From: Entrophospora sp. SA101 | Taxonomy: Eukaryota; Glomeromycota; Glomeromycetes; Entrophosporales; Entrophosporaceae | Direction: 5' to 3' | Assembly (NCBI GenBank): GCA_958430865.1 | Contig: CAUDNR010004291.1 | Span: forward strand, 1-56,479 | Length of the DNA stretch: 56,479 nt | Shown here: positions 46,457-56,479 of the stretch, in pieces | Layout: every line of letters starts with the position of its first letter | How positions within the stretch are numbered: position 1 is the stretch's first letter | Translations under genes and position numbers: made by a program | The notes under the pieces: generated by a model | What the model was told of the DNA's origin: nothing | What the model saw: the letters and a program-made list of their open reading frames with translations, nothing else | Databases searched by the model: none

Positions 46457-49400
46457 TCATAATTATTATAAATTAATAATATCACTGCTTGGTATAAACT
46501 TACCACTAATTCTTTATTTGACTATATTATACAAATGTAGACATATATTAATTAATTAATGTATTTATCTATTGATTAGTAATACAAATAAATTAGTCAA
46601 AGGTAGAAAATCGACAGCATACTATTGGAAAATTTGCAGATATTATACAATGTCCTAATGAATTTTGCCATTTTAAATTTCTACCGCTATGTTTACTCAA
46701 GTAAAAATCCTTAAAATTTTCTTGACATTTTGTCATCTATATAAAAATAATTACATGTGTGTTATATATGTGCAAATGTAAATATATTATTACTTTTTCT
46801 TTAAAAAAAAAAAATACGATAACTTACATATGGTGGCAAATTACATGGATTAGGGGCATAAGTAGGCCAAAACCCTTGTGTTAGGATATTAACAGAAAAA
46901 TCAATTTTATATTTTTTCATTTCTTCAAATGCTTTTGAGTCCTAATATTAATAATATATATTTACATTCATATACATGGAGAGAATAAGCGATTAATTCA
47001 TAATGAATAAGTTCAGACAGTAATAATAAGAATTATTAGTTAATTAGTTATACTTGCTTGAAAAGAGCGCATGAAATCACGAGATAAATCTATATCTTTA
47101 AACATTCCCTCAAGTTTACCAGTAAATCCAGGTCCACATTCTATATGTAATTTATAAAGTTCAATTAATATATAATATATTTATATATAAATATTTATAC
47201 ACATAAAACCAACCTTTCCTTAGTTTAGTTAGCATGCTTTTTTCATAATCAAATGACGCACTTTTGTTTAGTAAAAGCCTTTTGGCAAGATCGCGTTTAT
47301 AAAATGCTTCGAATATATCTTTACCTAAAACAATACAAATATACTAATTATAGAAAATACACATTTATTTACATTTTTACCTAAAAATTTTACCTTGAAT
47401 ATAACGAAACAAAATCAACACTTCGTTTAACATATGTTCCATTTCTTTATCATTCATACTCTTATTTCCTTGACGTAATTTCTGATCCACATATTTAGCT
47501 ACCAATTAATTAATTAATTAATTTTGTGAATTAGCCAAAGAATTAAAAAATTTTATATAACTCACCAATTAATTCGGCAGGTTTATTTTGTCGTTGATTA
47601 ATAAACAGTTCAAAACTTTCTTTCACAGTATGAACAAAGTTAGAATTATTTTGGAATGGACCATTAACAATCGAGTCCATTCTTGCTTTTAATTTTAACA
47701 ATTCTGGTACCATATCTAATTCATTATTAGTATCATTAACTATTTGTTTACCAATTTCCTGAAAATTTTGAAGTTTGTGAGGATTAAAAATTATGCTGAA
47801 GATCAACTTGGATATCGAAGACCAATTTTTACCTTTATATAAGAACCAAAATGCGATCGTATTTTATCGAGAGCATTGACTCTTAAAAAGAGACCATACA
47901 ATATTTTTAATTCTTCAATATGAAAATCAATATCATCAGTGTCAACCATATTAATAAATCCTACGTTATATTTTTAAATCAAAAAAATACATACTGATGT
48001 TAATATAATATTTTTCCCTTGCTAAAATTAAAAAAAATTAAGCAACCTTTATCTAATATAGTATCAACGTGTTTCATTATTAATTCTTCGTCAATAACTT
48101 TTAGTAAAGGATCCGTTGTTTTCTTATCCAAATATTCAGCAGCTCTTGCACTCTCAATTGATAACCGGTTTGAAACATGAGTTAAGTATTGTGGTATAGA
48201 AAATTCGCTGACCAGACGTTGGCCTTCAATCATAAAATAGCTTCGTGTCTCTTCCAAAAATGGATTTTCAAATCCGTGATGGTATATGTTAAGATCAATG
48301 AACATCCTAATTAATGATTTAATTAGTGCATGGTCAATTACATCTCCATCCCTGTACATAAATTCAGAGAGTATATGAGTTGTGTATATATAAAAATAGA
48401 AATTAATAATAAATATATAGATAAATACAGAAAAAAACGTACCTTTCTTGCTTGATGAGTGATAATATTCCATTTAGAGCCTTGTTACGTATATTAGATG
48501 CTATCATAATATGTTTTCTAAATAATTCCAAACCCAAATCCCTAAATTTTATTAATTACAATAGACTATATATTTAAATGTATATATATTCACACACACA
48601 TTTATATTTATATTTATACGTGTGATAATAATATATATATAATTATGTAGATTGTATAAACAGTATATTACCATATTGATAAAATCCCACCAGTTTGGAG
48701 TACATATGTACGATCAAGATATAAAAAGATACTTCTAATTAATACCTATAATGTACATGCTATTAGATTACTATTAAATCAATATTTTTTTTTTGAAATC
48801 TCAAAATAAAATAATATTCGTTACTATATTATTAATATTACCATATATTTACAATGTTCTTTCCAACTTTTATCAATTGATCTGAGAAAACTGATCTCAC
48901 CGATTTGATTACTACAAAAACAAATTAAAAAAAATCAACCAATAAATTATACCACCACAATATATTGACCCCACGAACATACTTTTGAATTTTTTTACCC
49001 TCTAACAAAATATGTTTTTCAAGTTCAATACGTAATCTTTGATAAAGAGATTTAGATAATTTGTGTAAACAAAGATTTTCACATGCTTTATAAAGCTCTT
49101 CAAGACCAGCATTCACCGATTTAGAACTATAAATTGCTTGAATCGCACTTGCAAGTTTTGCCCACGTTTTCTCCTCATAATCTGCAGGTAATGATGATTT
49201 TACTATTTATTTATTATTGGAGGGTGATATAATGAGAAAAGGAATCAAATATGTTAATAATTATAATTTATCGGGTTGATCACAATCAATCGTAATACCT
49301 TTAAGTGGTTTAATAACCAATTTTTTAACAGGAGCTTTAGCATTATTATTGATATTTTGTTGAGAATAAGCAGATTTATGTGTGAGGTCTGAATGTGAAG

Positions 49401-49602
49401 GAAAAATAAAATCTTTTCCATGTTTAGCAAAATTATAATTAATTGGTATTAATTTTTCTTCGGTTTCTGCTGAATCATTTATTTCATACGGAATTGGAAA
49501 ATTAGAGATTGAACCATGTTGTTGTTCTTTTTCCTCTTTTAAATCTAATTTAATACGTTTTGAAGTGACTTCATCATCAAACAAACTTGATCCTGGAAAC
49601 AT
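45702..49602 (-). CDS. CUL4: Cullin-4, 17 exons
   Basis: Minus-strand exons: 49602-49299, 49202-48983, 48911-48842, 48745-48672, 48541-48443, 48351-48047, 47960-47833, 47758-47566, 47498-47394, 47324-47214, 47140-47058, 46941-46828, 46736-46623, 46521-46404, 46324-46152, 46044-45892 and 45797-45702. All join in phase to 819 residues (human CUL4A 759, CUL4B 913). Family marks: KKLVIKPLK and [13 protein letters not shown] near the N-terminus, [26 protein letters not shown], the cullin-homology [20 protein letters not shown], and the neddylation site VRIMKMRK preceded by [15 protein letters not shown], a CUL4-type sequence. It ends [16 protein letters not shown]...YLA. CUL4 scaffolds DDB1-based ubiquitin ligases in DNA repair and replication control. 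The intron after exon 11 is GC-AG. The 3' quarter is duplicated inverted at 53940-54694. Confidence 0.93.
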
Positions 49603-49762
49603 TTGAATTTTATTTTTTTGGTAATACAACACAATTTTGGGATAGCAGATTTTTTTTTAAAAAAAATAAAAAAAATATAAATTTTTTTTTTTATAAATAT
49701 TGGAGATTCAAAATCACATACACAAACAAAATCAACATCAATTACATTAATCATTAGTAGAT
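49603..49762. promoter_or_regulatory. Bidirectional promoter CUL4 / ATP18
   Basis: Only 160 bases separate the start codons of two divergent conserved genes. The region holds poly-T and poly-A runs (about 49640-49695) and no clear TATA box for either side. Shared regulation is an inference from spacing. Confidence 0.65.
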
Positions 49763-50138
49763 ATGGCATTTTTTGGAGCTCGTAGTTGGCCCACGCCAAT
49801 AGTAAGACCATTAGCACCTTTTCTTGCAAGTGGGGCAATTATCTTTTATGCTGTATTTAAACTTGAAACCAAATTACAACAAGGTGATTAGATTATTTTG
49901 TTTGCTAATAAAGGAAGACGATGATGTTAGTGGTGAGGATGATTGAATATTATTTATATACTTATTAATGATTGTTTATATGTTTAGAACCTCCATATGA
50001 TACTGATGTTCGAAATCCTAGAGGTAAGAAGTTTCTTCAATTAAAAATTACAATTTTCTATAACTTGCTTTAATTTTAATGCTATTTATTTATAATCTAG
50101 CTGAAATAAATCAAAAAATTAAAGAGAGTCACCATTAA
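49763..50138 (+). CDS. ATP18: Mitochondrial F1Fo ATP synthase subunit i/j
   Basis: Three exons: 49763-49883, 49988-50023 and 50101-50138, all GT-AG and in phase, giving 64 residues. The start MAFFGARSWPTPIVRPLAPF, then a single membrane segment (LASGAIIFYAVFKL) and the motif DVRNPRA fit the ATP synthase J family, where FGLRxWPTPVLKP...GA and DPRNP are typical. Yeast Atp18 is 59 residues. It is a small inner-membrane Fo subunit that helps stabilise the enzyme and its dimers. There is no long presequence, as expected. Shares a short intergenic region with CUL4. Confidence 0.88.
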
Positions 50139-51080
50139 ACGTTGCGTTGGTAGAATGTTAGAACGTAGGAGACAACAAAATAAAACATATATATAAATTA
50201 ATTTTATTAACTTTTTTCATGAAAATAAATCTTTTTTATTTTTGAATAATTTCTTTTTTGTACTAATTGTTTCCAATCATTCTTATATTTATGAAATAAA
50301 AACATGCAAGTTTGAGCATCTTGAATCAATAATTAGAGAAGGGAACGTTCATAGGAAAAAATACCCTATATAAGTTTTAATAAATAAATGTTATATTTAC
50401 AATTGATTTTTATAGAAAATCCCTGTTTGTACATAGCATTAGTATCTTTATAATATATATGTATAGAACGAATGTTTTCCAATTCTGCTTCTGCCAAATT
50501 TTTTTAAAGAATAATTACAAATGGCATATATTTTGAAGTGTCCGTAGATCATCCAAGCAGTATGGCAGTATGACACGTAGTAGCAATAATTGTGCATGCA
50601 TGAATATATACGTGGGAAGGTGAACCCGAAAACGGGATATGTAAACTAAATATTCATTTATTTTTTACAAGTATATCTTTTAGATCATTATGGATGACAT
50701 GCCAACAATAACCCTATAGACATCTTTCTACTTGATGAAAATTAATTGTAACTCTGGGGCAAGTGCCTATTTTGTTCAAGATTTAAATGGGCCGATTTTT
50801 TATTTCCTAATTTGGAAAAGTTTTATCTAAAAAATTTTGCTCTATGAATTGCTTTTTTGAAAAATTGCTCGGGTATTAATTAATTAATTATTTATTTAAT
50901 TATTTATTTATCGACGTTATTATGTATGAGTTGTATATGGGATTGTATACTTTTAAAGTTTATTATGACTGGCTTGGAAAAAAATAAGTGTAAGAAGGTA
51001 AGAAATGGTTTATTTTATGAAATTCATTCCCTTTGATTTATTTAAAAAAAAAAATACAATAATTTCTCAAGAAAAATTTA
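50139..51080. other. Intergenic between ATP18 and the alcohol oxidase
   Basis: 3' UTR of ATP18, then AT-rich sequence with (TAAT/TTAT)n tracts near 50875-50910, and the leader of the oxidase gene. No supported gene. Confidence 0.55.
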
Positions 51081-51084
51081 AAAA

Positions 51085-53926
51085 ATGTCAGAAATTGACG
51101 ATAATTCTGTTGCAACTGATGATTACAACCATGGAGAAACAACATCAACGAAGTCTGTTAATTATCATCATGGGCAAAGATATACTCTGAAACTTAGTGA
51201 GAAACAAACCAAAGTTCTAAAGGCGATTTGTGGTACTTTGATAGGATGTCTTGATGATTCTGAAATAGATTCATTATGTTTTAACACTGAAAACTCGACA
51301 CCACCCTCCACCTCTGCCACCACTAAAAGATATTCTATTAATACTAGTGCTATGATGATGTTAAAAAATTCAGAAAAAATACGTGAATTTGCTAAATTTG
51401 ATTTATCAAATTCAGATGAATTTATTGAACGTGTTCTAGATCGTTTATCAAAATGTTTAACAGTTGAAAAATTAGCGCACATCAGTGGAGTGTTGAAAAA
51501 ACTTGGATCTAAAGGTTTTATAAATGCTCAGATTGCCAATTATAACAAACCATTTTATGGACTCACAAAGAAACAGCAAGAACAAGTTATTTTGAAATGG
51601 AGTACACACTCGACAGCTTCTACCAGAGAACTTTTCAGGACATTTACATTTTTCATTTGTTCTACATTTTGGTTAGATCCATATGGATTCAATTCTCTAA
51701 TCGGTTATCCTGGTCCAGATCCTGAAGCAAACTCTTCACGGTTTACTTCACGTCAATTTTCCACTTTCGAATTTCTTAAAATCAATAACAACGATGGTAT
51801 TGTTATCAACACTTGTGGCGAGAGTAGCACCAATACACAAAATAAACCAAAAAAAGATCAAATTGACCAAGGAATTGAAGCTGATGGAACGAATGGAAAG
51901 AAATTGGAAGAGGAAGATTTGAATTATGATGTTGTGGTGGTAGGATCTGGTGCTGGTGGTAGTGTTATTGCTGCACAATTGGCAAAAGAGGGTTATAGTG
52001 TACTTGTAATGGAAAAAGGTCATCATGTGCCACAGAGTGAGTTGACCTTGAAACAAAGTAATTCTTATGAAGCTCTATATGAAATGGGTGGTGGAATGTT
52101 GTCAGAAGATGGTGGTGTAATTATTAGTGCTGGTTCTAATTTTGGTGGTGGTACTACTATTGGTTGGTCTGCTGCATCCGAAGTAATATCCATTTTTTTG
52201 ATTTTTTATTTTTTGAGAGGGAGGGAAATTTTTAATAATGATTATAATATATATTTTCTACATCTCTTTCTCTAAATAACTATATAGCCGCAGCATTTTG
52301 TTCGTGAAGAATGGGCTAAAAAATACGGACTATATTATATATTAGAGAAAGAGTATAGTGATTCGATGAAAGCAGTGAGTGGTAGATTAGGCGTGTCAAC
52401 TAATAATATAGTTCACAATAAAAGTAACAATATATTGATTGAAGGATGCAAAAAACTTGGTTTACAAGTTGATACAATACCTCAATGTACCGCATCAAGA
52501 TTTCACTCATGTGGTTGGTGTGGATTTGGATGTAAATATGGCGAGAAACAAAGCGCAGTGATGACTTGGTTATTGGATGCAAAGAATTCGGAAGCGAAGT
52601 TTCTTGAAGATTGTTATGTCGAAAAGATTTTAATTGATAAGAAGACGCAAAAAGCTGTTGGAGTCGAGGCAATTATTATCAAACAACAACGTAAATTCAA
52701 AGTTAAAGCAAAAAGAGTTGTATTAGCTTGTGGGGCTATTCATACGCCTGCTTTGATGTTAAGAAGTGGATTGAAAAATAAAAATATTGGTAAAAATTTA
52801 CATGTTCAACCCACTGCTGGTGTATATGGTGTATTTCCTGATAAACAAATTGATACTTATTCTGGCTCAATAATGACTGCGGTAAATTTTTTTGAAAAAT
52901 TCTTTTAAATATATATATGTGTGTATATATGTCAATTAAATTTTTAATTTCTGTAGGTATCAAATTTTACAGAAAATGTAGATGGTAATCATTATGGATC
53001 AAAAATAGTTGTAGGATCTCATCATCCTGCATCTATGGCTGCCAATTTTCCATGGAATTCTACATTTAAACATAAACAATTTATGTTGGAATACACACAC
53101 ATTTCACCGCTACTTGTTATAACACGTGACAGAGATGCGGGAAGAATTGTGATTGATTCACGTGGACAACCAAAGCTTTATTATAAGGTCAGTCAGCATG
53201 ATTCCAAAAGTGCCGTGGCTGGTATTATTGCCAGCCTTAAGATACTTGTTGCAGCTGGAGCAAAAAGAGTTGGAACATGCCAAGCCGGATTAGAAGAATT
53301 TGAAGTTAGTGATGATGTGAATCCGTTGAATGATGTTAAATTTCAATGCTATCTTGATAAAGTTAAAAAAATTGGTGCTCCATCAAATCAAATTTTACTT
53401 GGAAGCATGCATCAAATGGGAACTTGGTAAGAAAGAGAATGTACATGTGAGAGAGAGTTTGTGTGCACATTTGTTTTTGTGGGTATGTAACATTTATTTA
53501 TTATTTTTAATAGTTGTATGGGAGATGATCCGATCAAATCAGTTGTGAATCCGACTGGAGAAACATGGGAAGTCGAAAATCTTTTTGTGGCTGATTCCAG
53601 TATATTTCCAACTGCTATAGGGGTTGACCCAATGATAACAATTATGAGTTTTGCATACATGATTGCAAAAGCAATTTCTGATAAAGATGCAGATGCAGAT
53701 GCCAAAAAGGTAATTTTTAATTTGTTTGTTAATAGTAATTATAGCCTTCAGTTGGAAAAGGATACCAACATATTTTATTTGTAAATTATAGAGACGAAGT
53801 TCTATAAGATGGTCTATGAATGATGTTCCTAAACGAAAGCTGAACAGATTATCATTAGGAAATCCACTTTCCAACAGTTTTAATGGCTCATTCAATTTAC
53901 TCAATCGTAGAAAAGGGGCAGAATAA
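51085..53926 (+). CDS. Long-chain alcohol oxidase (GMC flavoprotein)
   Basis: Five exons: 51085-52182, 52288-52881, 52957-53426, 53514-53709 and 53792-53926, in phase, 830 residues. The N-terminal ~270 residues form the family's extra region (SEKQTKVLKAICGTLIG). The FAD-binding motif VVVVGSGAGGSVIAAQLAKEG follows near residue 290, then GGGTTIGWSAAS, CGWCGFGCKYGEKQS, VLACGAIHTPALML, and the C-terminal GMC motifs HQMGTC and FPTAIGVDPMITIM. The usual GTCRMG reads GTCCMG here. Such enzymes oxidise fatty alcohols to aldehydes with O2, giving H2O2, usually at ER or peroxisomal membranes. Relevant because these fungi depend on host fatty acids. The stop lies 13 bases before the inverted-duplication junction, so the natural 3' UTR is not seen. 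Confidence 0.9.
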
Positions 53927-53940
53927 TTAGAATAATTGGA

Positions 53941-54694
53941 GATGTATCACAACGAGTAACCTATGAAGAAATAAAAGCAATTACAGGATTGGGTTAGTAA
54001 ATAAAAAATTTTTACAGTAAATTAATTAATCTTATACATGAATTAATTCTCTATTAATCAATTAATAATAGAGGATAAAGATCTTACACTTACGCTTCAA
54101 TCATTAGCATGCGGGAAAATACGAGTTCTCGCCAAATTTCCAAAAGGAAGAGATGTCAATAAAACGGACGAATTTGTTATTAATGAAAAATTTGATGTTC
54201 AATATTATCGTGTCAAGATCAATTCGATCCAATTGAAAGAAACGGTTGTTTATCAATCAATCAACTTATTCATTAATATTTATATATATATACATCAGCA
54301 TTACAATTAAATAGTTGTTTTTTTTCTTTTCATTATCAAATAAATTTATAGTTGGAAGAAGCTAAAGATACAACGGAACGTGTATTTCTTGATCGTCAAT
54401 ATCAAGTTGATGCTGCATTAGTTCGTATAATGAAAATGAGAAAATCATTGACTTACAGTGAAATTATTACTGAATTATTAAGTCAATTGAAATTTAAAGC
54501 TATGGTAAACAAAACAAATAGCAATGATAATTGTTTTGACTATTTTAATAACAAATTTAAATTGATTAATTAATATATATATTTTTTGATTGATGCAGCT
54601 TCCCGATATCAAGAAAAGAATTGAATCATTGATTAATCGTGAGTATTTGAAGAGAGATCCTGTTGACCCATCCACAATTAGATATTTAGCTTAG
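53941..54694 (+). pseudogene. Cullin-4 3' fragment, duplicate
   Basis: Contains the second half of exon 14 and exons 15 (54072-54244), 16 (54352-54504) and 17 (54599-54694), identical to the CUL4 gene, with neddylation site VRIMKMRK. It has no promoter and no N-terminal two-thirds, and lies immediately after the oxidase stop codon in the same direction. Non-functional if the arrangement is real. Confidence 0.9.
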
Positions 54695-55292
54695 TTTCTA
54701 TCAATAATAACAATAACCAAAGGACAATTATATAATCAATTATTGCTATTATATAATATGTACTTTTTTATTTATTTATAATAATAATAATTTATTCGTT
54801 CGTTTCTTTTTATCTTTTTTATGTATTTTTTGAAAATTAAAATTTATTAAATTTATTGAATAATTAATTAATTAGCAAGTCCAAACAACAACATACATAC
54901 ACATTATAAAGAAAGATAAAAATATGATTTATAATTTAGCATGTATTATATTAATCATAATAAAAAGAAAGAGTAAAATATATAATTTTGAAATAAAATG
55001 AAAAACAATCCAGACATGTATGCAATATATACAAGAAAATTCTATAAATTTTTTTTATCCTAAATAAAAGAAACAGAATATGTTGTGCTTATATATTATA
55101 ATATCAAGATTTTAAATCTACTACTAATTTCTCCCACTACATTAAAAATACGAAGGAAATAAATTGTTGAAAAATTGTATCACTTCGCCAACACAAAAAA
55201 AATTATACTAATATTGATAATAATTCCATTAAAAAAAAATTCCATATCTTTATATAATTCCAGTCTCAATTGCGCTTTTATTTCCATTTATT

Positions 55293-56394
55293 TTAATTTA
55301 TGGATTTTATCGTTGTTTTATCTTTTGGTTTCTTTTTTTTTTTATCTTTAGATTTATCTTTTGATAACCTATGTAAATTCTCACTATTACTTTGATCTTT
55401 GTTACTTTGTCTATTTGAAGAATTATAAACAGAATCTTCATCTTCATCCTCTTGTTTTACCATGGAATGATGAGATTTCTTATTTATTGCTTGCTCAAAA
55501 ATATTATCATCGTCATCATTCTCATCATCATTTGAAAAACTATTCTTTTCCTTCTTTGACTTTTTAATAGGACTTGTAGAATTGTCCTCGCTATCGTCTA
55601 CAACATCTTTACGTTTCTTCGATGTACTGCTACTGCTACCACTACTATTAATACCAGCATCACTGCTATTATTTTGTGCTTTAGAATTTGCATAATATTC
55701 GTGAGATTTTGTTTTTCGGCTTGATAACTTATTTGCCGTTCTTGAAGATTCTTCTTCATTAACTGTATCATCAGATTTATTTCCCCAGTCACCATTCTCC
55801 TCCTCGTCATCATCATCATCATCATCGTCGTTATGGATGTCATCTTTTCCATCATCATTACCATCACCATCATTATCTGATTCTTGTTCATCTTCTTCAT
55901 CAGTATAATCTTGTAATTCGTTTATAGCTTTTTTTCCTAAATTTTTGGAACTTGAAGCAACTTCTTTACCTTCTTCAATGACCCCTGACGTAGCCGGTGG
56001 TAAATTATCTTTATTTTCCATATAAGTTTTATATTCCGCCTCAAAGATTTGTCTTGCTTGTTGAAATTTGGTTTCGTATATCTAATATTAATTGTAATTA
56101 TAATATAGTTTTTATCGAGTTAATTTTTATTTATTAAATTTATTGATATATGAATATGATATATATATGATTATATAATTATTATTAACAACCTTTTTTT
56201 CATCATTTGAAAGATTTTGCCATCGTTGACTAATAATACGCAAAACGTCGTTCCATTTAGTTTCAGGAAATTCTTTTCGTATTTGTTCTTGAACATCTTT
56301 TTGGTAAAGGAGGAATGCACTAGCGGGTTTTTTTGGCGCATTTGGATCAACAGGTTTTTTTATTCTGTTGCGTTTTTTCTTGGGATCATTTTCA
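55293..56394 (-). pseudogene. HMG-box protein 3' fragment, duplicate
   Basis: Reading leftward from 56394: KKRNRIKKPVDPNAPKKPA, the full HMG box to 56193, an intron, then exon 3 (56081-55293) identical to the first copy. Unlike that copy, the HMG exon here passes without interruption from RIKKPV to DPNAPKKP, so it shows the pre-insertion exon structure. The N-terminal exons are missing beyond 56394. Confidence 0.9.
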
Positions 56395-56479
56395 CACAAA
56401 TAATAATTTTTAGGGGAAAAAAAAGTCGTGTCTTTTGTTTTTTATTTTGTTTTTTTTTTTCAAAAAAAATTTTTTAGTA
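56388..56479 (+). repeat. Direct copy of 42113-42203 at the window end
   Basis: The last ~85 bases repeat, in the same orientation, the sequence that lies just upstream of the HMG gene (CACAAATAATAATTTTTAGG, the 11-T run, the 8-A run). Identity holds until the final two bases. The joint to the inverted arm lies in the shared ATTTTCA. Confidence 0.9.

Larger units (their letters stand above)
53940..56394 (-). repeat. Right arm of 2.46-kb inverted duplication
   Basis: Reverse complement of 44002-46456. The left boundary has a short shared AGATGTAT context with the oxidase 3' flank (AATAATTGG|AGATGTATC); the right boundary shares ATTTTCA (56388-56394) with the next segment. Near-perfect identity, including introns and UTRs. 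Confidence 0.95.

Overview
This window looks like nuclear DNA of a glomeromycotan (arbuscular mycorrhizal) fungus, most like Rhizophagus. It is very AT-rich. Introns are about 60-100 bp with GT(A/G)AG-type ends. It carries BTB/BACK/TLDc proteins and small zinc-knuckle protein kinases of the kind expanded in these fungi, and a high load of decayed hAT, Tc1/mariner and Tigger/pogo relics. Assignment is from composition and recognised families only; no search could be run.

Left part (1-20.3 kb): a 36-codon gene at 1183-1293 ends in the prenylation box CSIM, the layout of a fungal lipopeptide pheromone precursor. Then come a broken BTB gene (4148-5116) and a broken lineage-specific multicopy gene (5177-6443). 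Four copies of one family follow, encoding a protein with seven hydrophobic segments (about 7915, 9606, 11832 and 18882). Only the last is intact. The copies share an upstream block, and a 2.85-kb element with 12-bp inverted ends has split that block from the intact gene. An intact BTB-BACK-TLDc gene lies at 12011-13534 (minus strand).

Middle part (20.3-42 kb): transposon debris, a hairpin-forming repeat with a captured zinc-ribbon fragment, two kinase pseudogenes (about 21.9-22.6 and 39-40.4 kb), one chimeric probable pseudokinase (25569-26999), an intact ten-exon WRAP73-like WD40 gene (28572-30557), a 14-bp minisatellite, and a GC-rich structured segment (about 33.84-34.15 kb).

Right part (42-56.5 kb): conserved housekeeping genes. 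These are an HMG-box gene, a 17-exon cullin-4 gene, a three-exon gene for ATP synthase subunit i/j (divergent from cullin-4 across 160 bp), and a five-exon long-chain alcohol oxidase (GMC family). This part is rearranged. The HMG gene is interrupted by a reverse-complement copy of 36212-37038. Positions 44002-46456 recur inverted at 53940-56394 with a single mismatch. The last ~85 bases repeat 42119-42203 directly. Short junction homologies and near-perfect identity suggest either very recent template-switch rearrangement or amplification/assembly chimeras at a contig end.

Most striking candidates: the CaaX mini-gene, its linkage to a duplicating seven-segment membrane protein family, and the set of inverted junctions at the right end. 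Exon boundaries for the spliced genes were worked out by hand and are phase-consistent throughout.
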